A stretch of 64,000 nt of DNA from Odontesthes bonariensis (Eukaryota; Chordata; Actinopteri; Atheriniformes; Atherinopsidae): positions 16,717,227-16,781,226 of the forward strand of contig NC_134515.1 of assembly GCF_027942865.1 (NCBI RefSeq). Direction: 5' to 3'. The notes below the pieces were generated by a model, which was given only the letters and a program-made list of their open reading frames with translations, ran no database searches and had not been told where the DNA came from. The position numbers were made by a program, and so were the translations under genes. Shown here one piece after another: positions 50,764 through 61,015 of this stretch (positions are counted from its first letter, which is position 1; every line of letters begins with the position of its first letter).

Positions 50764-53700
50764 CTAGGTGCTGCCTTGGGCTGGCGTTTCTGCACCCTCC
50801 TCTGTGCTGGTTGCACTGGGCTGCCTGCTACTGTCCCGCTGTGTGCTGCTGATGGATCGCATTGCCTGAATCTGCTGGAGACGTGTGGACAGTTCAGCCT
50901 CACAGGCCTGCAGCAGCGCGCTCGTCTTCGCTGAGTCCCAGCCCAGCACTTGCTGCATAGCTTCCACCCCTCTGGTCACTACCATCTATTAAAAATAAAG
51001 AAGGAAGCCTGATTTCACATTCCGGTATTGTGAACATATGCAGCTTCTTTCATACATAAATGTGTAGATTAATGCTAAATTGTTGGGACTGTGTCAGAGG
51101 AGGGCTGAAAGGGTCTAAATTCCCTTTGGATTACACATCAGAATTATGTCACTGTCAAAGTAAAGATGAATTTCAAATGTGCGAGGACTTACAGCTTTAC
51201 ACACACTACTTGCTTTGTCATCATTACATGTTAAACTCAATCATGAGTGGACAGCTCTAACGACAGGTGTGACTGCACTGAATCTATTTAAAGTGAGCGA
51301 GTTGTGCGTTAATCACTCATTGGTTTGGGGGACTTAAATAATGGGTGAGTGTGGTGTCTAGATTTGACTTGGAATTAATTGCTACTAACAGATAGGTTCT
51401 GCTAAAGAGATACGCAGGAATAGGTAAAAGCAGGTTTGCAAAACTGGACCGTACAAGACTCCAACATTTGGTTTCTGCAAACAGGAATGATGCAGAGTTA
51501 ATTCGAACATAGAGCGGGGGAGTGTGATCTGATAACAAGTGGTCGCTTGGGATGCATTTGTTGACACATTCTAATGCCAGAGGTGTGAACTGACATACTT
51601 ACGGCTGTCCACTTGGGACCGTATTAACAAAGATGTATGTTTATGTCAGGTGTGAACAGAGTGATTGCTAAACATAAGCCTTGCATCAGAAGGAGTGATG
51701 GAAGAAGATGATGAAATATAGTAAGGCGGATTGGGCAGAAGTACCTTGGTTGCTCAGATCTGTTTAAATCTGCTGCATGAACTGTTTTGTTGGTTCTAAG
51801 AGAGACTAGATGCTCTGAAGCATTTGCAGTTGTACAAAGTATAAATCTAAAAGTCAAATTAAGGGAAAAATGTATGTCCAGAGGTTTTTTTTTAAGTAGA
51901 AGTACCTGCAGATCCTCAGTGGAAAGTCTGGTTTCTGGGCTTGTTTTGCCTTTCAGGACCATCAGTGTCCTGGACATGAATCCAGATGCTGAGTCCACCT
52001 CCATTCCATCTGGCAAATCTTCATCCCCAGCACCTGACAAATTGAAACAGGTTTTCTCTAAAGGACCATTTGCTATATAAAAGGACTGAGCATAATAAAT
52101 CACTGCAAGGGGTGGGATTATTGAGCAACAACAATGATTCCATCTAGTGACGAAAAGGCACAAGTGCAGTTCCCCCACTGTGAGCAAACAAATGCGAGCC
52201 AGCAGAGAGAATAGGTTGATCACTGATTTATCAAAGAGGACTGAAATATGAAAAATACCAGTTTTGGGAACTACACGGTCGTTTTGTTCAGTGTTGTACT
52301 CATGCTTATTGATCACAGCTTTTTTTGATGATATTACAGTAAAGATCTAGACAGACCTAGAGAGCTTTAAGAGTAGCTTAAAGGGATTTCCATATCATGC
52401 TGCCATAGATTTGCAGAGGCAATAAATCCTAAAGCACCAATGTCTCAAAAAGTACAGTACAATGTACATTTTCTGTCGAGGGCTTTTATCCCAAATGAAA
52501 TACAAAAATAAACTTAACTCTGTAGCCAAAACGTATCACAGTTTCTATTTGGTTGGAGAACAAGACTTCAGACTGTAAAACCCTTTTACCGGGTATGGCT
52601 AGAATAAAATGTCCCAGATAACTACAGTATTTGGAATAACTATTTCTAAGCAGTAAAAATGAAAACCACAGCATATTGACACAGCCGTACCTGCTTGGCT
52701 GGGCTCCTCCTGCTGTCTGTCCTCTTTCTCCACAGCTTTGAGGTACAGCTGGAGCAGTTCTTTTGACTGCCGTTCCTCCTCCTTTCGATCCAAAACCCTC
52801 TGTAGTGTCTCCTGGAGGTCCTGAGCCTTTTTCTCGTGGAAGCCCAGAGCAGTGGCTAGTTCAGAGTACGGGGCGTCCACTAAGCTCTGAAACAGCAGTT
52901 GACACAACTTATTCCCAAAGCAATAACATACTACTGTGGGCAACAACTTTTAGCTCTGGGTTAAAGCACTTAAAAACGTGTATGCGAGGTTGACTTGTGC
53001 TAAGTTGAAAGGTTTGTCTTTTCGAAGGGTCGGGAGCTCCGAGTCTGACTCAAACTTGTTTTAATTATTTTCAAAAAGCCATGAAAGCAGAGCAACAAAA
53101 AGGAAAAAAACAACTACATCAAGCTTTGGCAACACAAACAATTTCTATTAGGAACATCATTTAACATAAATAACTTTGTTTTTCGATAAAATTAAATGAC
53201 GCATCATGGTGTAATTTAACATGACAAAGATGAAAAATATTTAAGGAGACAAAAGAGGAAGGAGTTTTTTTTCCAAGTACTCCTCCACCCACTGGTGCAC
53301 TCTGCCTGACAGGAGGTTATGGTGAAAGAGCAGTCAGGTTGGTACCTGTAGGTCTGCCTCAGACATGAGAATGATGCTTGCCAGGTCCTGCTTCAACTGT
53401 TGAGCCAGATCCCACCACGGTGCAACACTACTGGATGCATCCACAGCATCAGTTTCCAGTAACATGGAATCTCTCGCCATCCAAGCCGTGCCACCATCAA
53501 CTACAGTGCGAATAAAGTGGGTGCCCACAACCAAAGATGAACATTTCATTGATACATTGATAGGAAACAGTCCAAACTTTAGACATATGAACCTGCTTAC
53601 TCTTATGACCTGGAGCCCAGGTGTCTTTGTCGTGCAACAGCATGAACTTTGTGTTCGAGGGTAAACACAAAAAGTAGGCTTGATCCTCGACTATTGTCCC

Positions 53701-54753
53701 ATCATTCTCCAGGACCACTGTGACCGCGTCACTGGGGCTGAGCCCAAGAAACTCGCACCCTTTGGAAAGAGCAGAAGAATTATTAGCTATACAGATCTGT
53801 AAAAAGCGGTCACATGTCTCACATAACAGGATATTGAGTTGTTTTAATACAAAGAACTTCAAACAGGTTAATCCATGAATGCGTCACTCCCATGTTCATA
53901 ACAGCTATGCCAGAGAGAACAACGATAGTACAGTAGTTGCCAAAAGCAGCCTGTTGGCATGCCTTTAAAAATCACACAAGTTTCATGGTGTTTGCATGCT
54001 GACTGAACCTGGTTGGGTTGGAGTATGAATAACTGGTTAATGGCAACAATATAAAGGTGCCATTAATACTGAAAAAAAATTGTGGAAGGTTCTAAATGAC
54101 AAAAATGTAGTCTTCAGTGTCTTTGAGAGTTACGAGAGTTTGTAAAGATCTAAAATACATCTTGTAGGTGGCAGCATCACCAATGACACAATCTTTTAGG
54201 TCAGTTTGGTTAAAGGCTAAAATAAATGCCTTGCGAACGCCTTTAAGTCAACGACCTGGGCAACGCCTGCTGACTAGCATTTTAGGAATGAGCAGGAACT
54301 GAGGACTGACTTTTCATGTTTAGCTCCTGCAAGTTTGAACACGATGTTAAAGGAATTGTAGCTGCACACGACTTGATCACGTCTTGATCAAGACAGATAA
54401 GTAAACTTAAACCCAGCTGTATCATCACCATGGTTCCACTGTTAGTGGCGAGCAGCAGTCCTGACTATGACCGCACGTTATTGAATTTATTTGACTTAAC
54501 AAAGGCACAGTAAAACGTCTAAATTAGGTAACCAGAACAACGGGAGACTGGTTTATCCAACATTCGTCTTAAAAAAAAACATTGTTTAAAATCCAAATGA
54601 AGCTTTACAAGTATGCAGCTCTTCAGACACGTTTAGGAATTGAAACCATGTCAACTCACCCTTTTTCTTCAGCTCATTCAAAGAGGGAACAACCAACCCG
54701 TATGATTTTTGTCGTGTGAAGTTGCAAACTTTACACGCTTTAATATCTGTCAT
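50764..54753 (-). CDS. dffa: DNA fragmentation factor alpha (ICAD/DFF45), 6 exons
   Basis: Chaperone and inhibitor of the apoptotic nuclease CAD (DFFB); caspase-3 cuts it to release the nuclease. Exons in transcript order: 54753-54660, 53759-53601, 53500-53346, 52886-52691, 52033-51906, 50985-50764; phases agree, 317 aa (human 331). The CIDE-N domain covers about 5-85 (CNFTRQKSYGLVVPSL, VTVVLENDGTIVEDQAYFLCLPSNTKF), then DGGTAWMARDS. The middle helical domain contains LKQDLASIILMSEADLQ, LVDAPYSEL and LLQLYLKAVEKE. The C-terminal domain has LGWDSAKTSALLQACEAEL. Candidate caspase sites are TDAVD (D105), where human has DETD117, and MEVD (D215), near human DAVD224. The exon 2 donor was chosen as GTAAGC at 53600-53595; a weaker GT lies 9 bases upstream in the transcript. 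The ATG at 54753 is the first in frame before the CIDE-N domain. Confidence 0.94.
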
Positions 54754-55824
54754 CGTAGGCTTAAAGCTTGGGCACCTATCTCTTTTTCGTTTTACTTTAA
54801 TATGGACCAACAGCCGCTCTGCACTATCATCTACTACTATCTCTCATTGAACACGGAACCGCCGCCGGAGCGCTATGGATTCTGGGATATGTAGTTTCAA
54901 ATAACGCAAACGTCAAACTTGACGGTCCCGTTGTGCTGTTTACAATACAATTTTAAGATTAGGATTTTCTCAAACTCTTCGATGGGCACCAGCCATTAAG
55001 CAGTTCAAATTTAAGAAGTTGTCTCTCCCATGAAGCGTTGATTTTTTTCTTTTCCCCCCAGTTCAGTTCAGTTAAATAGTCGATTATAATAAAGCCAATT
55101 CACAATGAAATGACATGACATTTCAAAGAGAATGTCAACAAGTTGAATGCAACTCCAATTAGATAGCGACCAAATAAATCAAATTAGCTGCGATCCATTT
55201 AATTAATCCTGCGTTGTAAAGTTACATTTGTTATAAAGTTTTGTTACTGTCGGCGTTAAACTATGCTCCAGGTTACAGATCGACCCTGCCAGGGACAGGC
55301 CTCAGGGCCAAGGACTCCTCCTGGTCTTGAGATATAACACAGAAAGCACCGCAAAATCAAACAAAATCAAAATAGGATGCAAATCGACTTTAAAACGATG
55401 TAAAGCGACCACCAAGAGACACAGAATGGCTAGATGCAAAATAAGTATACGAAATACAAAATATGCACAGATGTAAAATAACAAATCCAATCAATGACCA
55501 AAACGAGATAAACACACATAGGATATCTACATATATCTACATAGGATATGTACAGTTATCACTAGGTGTCACCAATTTTCGCCAAATTTGTGCAAGATCC
55601 TTTACTGTATACAAAAAACTGCGAAACTATCTTAATTTGTTGTTGTTATTTCGTGTCACTCTCTATCTAGTTGTAGTTTTAGGTAAGCTTAGTGTTGGGC
55701 CTTTACACAGGAGCCCGGTTTTTTAATTATTTCTATCATTTCAACGCTGCTGTTTGTAGTAACTAAGCGTGTTCCAGGAAAAGCAATCGAAAGTGGCTCA
55801 CTCGAGCTATCAAGGGATAGGAAG
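54754..55824. other. Divergent dffa-pex14 promoter region
   Basis: 1.07 kb separates the start codons of dffa (minus) and pex14 (plus). The part next to dffa (54790-54930) is richer in CpG. No TATA box is obvious for either gene, as expected for housekeeping genes. Human DFFA and PEX14 are also adjacent and divergent, so the pairing is conserved. A weak L2-type tail similarity lies at 55056-55130. Confidence 0.6.
55056..55130 (-). mobile_element. Possible LINE 3' tail remnant
   Basis: TTCAGTTCAGTTAAATAG...AAAGCCAATTCACAATGAAATGACAT resembles the reversed 3' end of fish L2-type repeats (usually TTTATATAGCGCCAATTCACAAC). Diverged and short, so tentative. Confidence 0.3.
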
Positions 55825-55860
55825 ATGGCATCCACCGACCAACCTGATCCACCAACACAG
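55825..55860 (+). CDS. pex14: pex14 coding exon 1
   Basis: Peroxin-14 is the peroxisomal membrane docking factor for the import receptors PEX5 and PEX7. This exon encodes MASTDQPDPPTQ and ends at a GT donor in phase 0. Human PEX14 exon 1 encodes MASSEQAEQPSQ, with the same length and phase. The exon is tiny and has little identity of its own. The call rests on that match, on exon 2 and on the position beside dffa. Exon 1 joins 58462 directly in frame. Confidence 0.85.
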
Positions 55861-58461
55861 GTCTCTCTATGCCTCCAAGACATTTACATCTTGATGTGCA
55901 GATAAAACTTTGGATCCTTCTAGTGTATTGATATTCAGTGGCTTTTAACGGTCCACATATTCAGCGATTTCTCTTATAACTACTCAGCTAACGAGTGGTA
56001 GCTTGTTTGCTAGTTAGCATGCTAACTAGGTTACGTTTCAAAAGTTGCCTCTCACACAGGCTTTTGCTGAGAAGTGAACACAAAAAGATGTGTTTTCACC
56101 ATTCCTCGCTGCAAATAACGTAACTTGTTTACTTAGTTGGCTAGTTATTTGTCATGGCCAAGTGTTGCTAAGTTTTCCATTTGACCACTTAGCCTTGTCT
56201 GTCTTGTCATGGGCAGTTGGTGAGATTGTGGAGTTGAAAGGTCACTGAAAGCCACAGGGCATGTGGTTTGGACCCCGTCTTATGCTAACACAGTCGTTCC
56301 TCAGATGGTTACAAACATCCAAGACAATAAATGTTAATAGTAAGGGGTCTCATACTTCTCATCAGTTTCTGTTCATTACTTTGCCTCTGCAATTACAGTT
56401 ATGTTACTTTCAGCAAGCACATTTACCAAAGATACTCAGAATGGAACATGAACAGCAGAGAAGTGAAGTGTTTCGATATAGTGTATGCCAACTAAACCAA
56501 GAGACTCATGAAACTGGAAAAAAATGAAGTGGTAAAGTTCTTGTACTTCAAACAGTGATTCAGAAATTTATCACGTACTATATGGACAACAGATATAGCA
56601 CCTCAACAGCTTCAGAGAACCCCAGTATATGCAGCTTTTGCATGTATTTACATTGATTTGTGTTACTTTGGGGTGTACAGCATTAGTAAAACATGCAATA
56701 TATAATATGTTTCCAATAAGTAAACATGCTTGATATATGACCCTAATCGCAGGTTTTATTTATTTTTTTTTTATAAATGAGGGCTGCATTCCACCTCTGT
56801 GACTGTACATTGCAGTTAGTGTGGAAAAACTTCCTCTGAGTGGGTCGCAGCCCTCAGTCACAGACCTGTGATGTCTTATTACAAGTCAAAGTGTCTTTGT
56901 GATATCGATATTCCGCATGTTGACACTGCAGCGACAGCAAGGTTCTCATGTGCTGTGCGGCTAAAGTGTTGGGATGAAGTGCACAAATGTTACTGCGCTT
57001 TTTCGTCGCTTTGCTTTTCACGTCTTGTCCTGTTTATCCAGAACCAATTCAACAGGATTTACGTAATGAAACCATTCTGGTCCGCCATCACTTGAAGCAG
57101 GTTGTTGAGTTCTTTTGGTGTTTCCATGAAAAGGGCTCGTTTGAAAAGGGAAACAAACAGACCTAATTTACTTTGGTTTACCATTTACTTTGTACAATTT
57201 GAGAACTACTCAATATTGGGGGGGGGGATTAGCAACCTGTATATCTGTATCCTTCAGTGCAGTCAGCTGCTTCCATCATATCACCACAAAACACCAGACT
57301 ACACTTTCAGTGCCATTGGGTGCCGTACATGCCCATTACATCACTTCCGAGTGTTTTAAAGGTGGTGTTTAATTCAGATCATGACATGCTTCCAAGCTTT
57401 CTGGTGCTTTCTCCTTCCAATAATTCAGGTAGAAATTAATCTTTGTCTCATCGGCCTAATGCTGTTGCAGAATTGGTCCGGCTTTTTAACGTGTTTTTCT
57501 TTTTTTTGGCAAAGACTTGTCTGGCCTTTCTGTTCTCGAGGCTTTATGGACACCTTATGTACAGTTTGCACCTTGCAGTGAAACCGCTGTATAATCACGA
57601 GGGATAGTTTTCTCTTGGCTAGATGTTGAGAGGGATATTTTTTCTCCCTATCGTGAATGACTCAAGCAATCATTTACAACCAGGCTTTTCTGTGGATGTC
57701 CTTTCTTTTCTATTTTTTTTTTATTTCACCAAACTCGCTACTGTGTTTCTGCTCCCTCATAATGTGACAGTTTATGTACTTTGTACCAGTTTCTCTGGCA
57801 TTGTGAGACAATTTGACCAAATATTGTACTTTCACAGAAACAACTCCCAAGTGCAGATGTCACGCTTGGAATCAACTCCCTTTACCTGCTTAACTCAAGA
57901 AGAAATTATAAAGGAATAGTCAGTGCCTGTCCAAGAAACAGTTATTCTAATTCCCTAATAAGGTTTCAGGTGTTGAAAGGCCATTCCCTAAATCATTCCT
58001 CCTGTATGCGCATTTGCGAGTCTTCACTGTAAGCAACTATCAGTTTTGTGATTGTAACTTGAATACATTCTAACATACTGTATAAAGTAATGAAAATGGA
58101 GTCCCAACATGTAAGAATAATTGTATCTACAAATATGTATATGCAACCAGGTTTGAGTTATACGACACAGGATGGGAACAAAGGACAAGGCTAGATAGAT
58201 GTAGTTCAAATATACAATCTTTATTTCATCCACAACTAGATATTAAATGCATTCAGCACAATCAAGAAACTCCCAGGGACGATCAAGTGACAAAGATGAT
58301 GTTGTCTTCTATTTTTTGCTGCAGTGGTCAGCGCGGAGTTCAGATGTATCGTGTTAAATATGTGCAAGTTTGAATCTTTTTAGTCGGTAACTTCGAAACC
58401 AGCACTCCCTCTGTCCTCCAGTAGATGGCCCTCTAATACAAGTGTTTGTTTATCTCTGCAG
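55861..58461 (+). other. pex14 intron 1
   Basis: 2.6 kb with no coding exon seen. Its middle holds a decayed Tc1-like transposon (about 57240-57965). A G run occurs at 57222-57230. Confidence 0.7.
57240..57965 (-). mobile_element. Decayed Tc1/mariner-like transposon remnant
   Basis: The plus strand matches, with many changes, the antisense text of a common fish Tc1-like element: CATCATATCACCAC, GATCATGACATGCTTCCAAGC, AATCTTTGTCTCATC, GGCAAAGACTTGTCTGGCC, GCACCTTGCAGTGAA, and near the end CCCTTTACCTGCTTAA...GGAATAG...CATGCCTG-like sequence. The match is to sequences I remember, not to an alignment. No open transposase remains and the outer ends are not defined. Confidence 0.55.
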
Positions 58462-58512
58462 CCTGGCCTTCCACCTGGAGATGATGGAGCAGCTCGGCCC
58501 AGGGAAGCACTA
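58462..58512 (+). CDS. pex14: pex14 coding exon 2
   Basis: Encodes PGLPPGDDGAARPREAL between an AG acceptor and a GTAAGG donor, 17 codons, phase 0 at both ends. It corresponds to the human segment PSSTPGSENVLPREPL, with PREAL aligned to PREPL, just before the conserved helical domain that binds PEX5. That next exon (human ATAVKFLQNSRVRQSPL...) was not found before the right edge, so the gene continues outside the window. Confidence 0.8.
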
Positions 58513-59705
58513 GTAAGGATTTCGAATTTCATACAAATCAATTTATTTGTGTGAGGTTATGGACGAAGAAGCAACAAGGAATTAAAGTTTAGATTAGACA
58601 GAGTTAGTGTGCTGGATCAAATGACACCGTCACATTATTGCATATTAAGTAATCCAATTATTATTATTATTTTCTTTCCCCAAAAAAGTTGAAGTTTGTT
58701 TGCTGTTGTTGTTTGCTTGCCTGTGAAATCAATGTCTGTTGTATTTGTTCCATGATTTCCGGCAGAACGCAGCGTAACGTTAACATTGTTTTATCCTTTA
58801 GCTTTGGCAACTTTTATTTGGCTAATCGGATGATATTACACATTCCCTAGGGACAGCGAGTGTAAAAGATTTCCAATTAGCGGACAGTCACTTTAGCAGC
58901 ACGCTGATTTCCCTGAGCCGTAATGAGAGTGTACTTTATGTTCCTTGTCTTTGGACAGGAAAATAGATTGAGAAAGGTCTATTTTAACAGCAGCAGTCGC
59001 TTTAATCACGTATAGCATGAAAAACGTTGACGACGTGTCTTTGTTGTCCTTCATTTGGGAACATTTTGATTTGGTCTGCCAATAATGGGTCTAAAGAATG
59101 TTTTTGTTTTTGATCTGTTGTTGGTTAAAGAAGAGTCTTCAATGGCCCGTAGAAGGAAGTGTTTATAGAGTTGTTTTATAGCTAAATGGGTGGAATACAT
59201 CCCAGGTACATTCACTGTCCTTGTATGGGCACAGCATCCAGGTTAGAGATGTGCTGCATTGCTCAGCCTGCATGTCTCAATGTCATTCACCACCATTCAC
59301 TCTTCATCTTCCCCCCATCATCCCTTCATGCCAAGGCTAATTTAATCCTGGGTTTATTGATTGTGGGAGCATTCTCCCAGGCTTTCTTTCAATTTACTTC
59401 AATTTCATCATCCCAGTGAGCTTGAAGACTGCCTCCTCAAAAAGGGAAGAAATTCTTGTTACAAGGGTCCTGATTCGAGACCGGCTGACAAGTCCCACCA
59501 CCACCACCCTCACTTCCAACCCCTTTTCTCTTTTCTCTTTTTGATGAGCTGCTCTTTCCCAGTTAAGTGGATTATTACAGTAGGGATAATTCTTGTCACA
59601 TGGCATTATTTGGATGAGGTGAATAATTGAAATTTGTGTCTGAAAGGATTTTATCTGGATGAGAGGAAAGAGAGTGCTGGCAGGGTTGGGAGGGACTAGA
59701 GAAAG

Positions 59706-59775
59706 AGAGCACACATGCACACGCATGCACGCACACACGCACACATTTATACACACATACACGCACACACACATT
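59706..59775 (+). repeat. CA-rich microsatellite, interrupted
   Basis: CACACGCACAC-type dinucleotide tract with ATGCACGC and ATACACAC interruptions, in pex14 intron 2. It produces spurious Cys/Val-rich open frames on the minus strand. Confidence 0.85.
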
Positions 59776-60886
59776 TGTATAACATTCATGTGCACATGGC
59801 CATGTTAAAACAAGCCAGTGTGTCAGACTGAGGACACCAGTCATGTTAACAGGTTCTGACTCACCTCGCCCAGATCAGCCGGCCCTGGCGCAGTACGCAG
59901 CGTGGGCTCTCCTCGGTGGCAGAAAGGGCCCAGCTCAGGGGCCAGTGCCAAAGCCTCTGCCACCACACAACCCAGAGGGGCAGCTCTGGACCTGCACTTA
60001 GAGTGTGTGAGTGTGTGTTCCACGGCTGACTGGTGTACCAGTCGCCGCCAGCCGCTGCTGTTGCCTCTGGCGCTGCTGTTTGCTCGCTTTCACCTCGGCT
60101 CTCTCCATCTACCCAGCCCCACACCCCCACCCGTCCACCTTTCGCTCACCCATGCCATGGCCATTACCCCTCCCAGTCTATTGCTGGTATTTCCATAGTT
60201 TCGGTGCTCGCTCACTAGAGTGATCTCCCTCAATCACTCTCCAGGTTTCAAGTTGTCAGACGTTTAGGAGGATTTATACATAATTTCATTCAGTGAAAAT
60301 AAAGGGGGAAAAAATAGGTGATATTGTTGCATGATATCCAGTAACACAGCAGCGTATTTTGACGTGAGACTGGACTAGTTGAAGCAGTTTAAATTTGTAT
60401 TTTTTCAATAGAATATTTTTAACTAATATTTATTTTTAACTAATTTTAATTGAACGTATTTCATCGCGCTCAAAAACCATAGTTTAGATTACAGTGGAGC
60501 CTGCCGATAGGTCGACCGGCACCGTCGTCCGTGCTTAAAATTCTCGTTCGAACTTGGAAGGAGAAATTTAAAAACTCCGCTGCTGAGATCGCTGCAGGTG
60601 TTACTCACAGGAACGCCGAGGTCTGCGGCCTCAGAACCGCACCTTTTTCTGAGAGCTTGGTAGACACGAAATGACAATTACTGGAGAATTCTCACATCTT
60701 TATTAAGAATTATTCACCTGCATTAAGAAAGGAAAATAGAAGTAGTTTAATGCCATGATAATGGTGTCATAATATAAAACAAGCTCAGGTGGCATCAGGC
60801 TTTTAGGGAAGGAGTAAGGATGTTACATCCAGTCTTAATGGGTTGATACTTTTTATGATGGGTATATGAAAATGCACCATATACAC

Positions 60887-61015
<129 letters not shown>

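Noticed and set aside
51624-52316. A 230-codon open frame on the minus strand
   Set aside because: It is dffa exon 5 (52033-51906) extended by open intron sequence on both sides; only the exon fits the ICAD family and the splice sites are clear.
59394-59844. Cys/Val-rich open frames on the minus strand
   Set aside because: They are translations of the CA-rich microsatellite.
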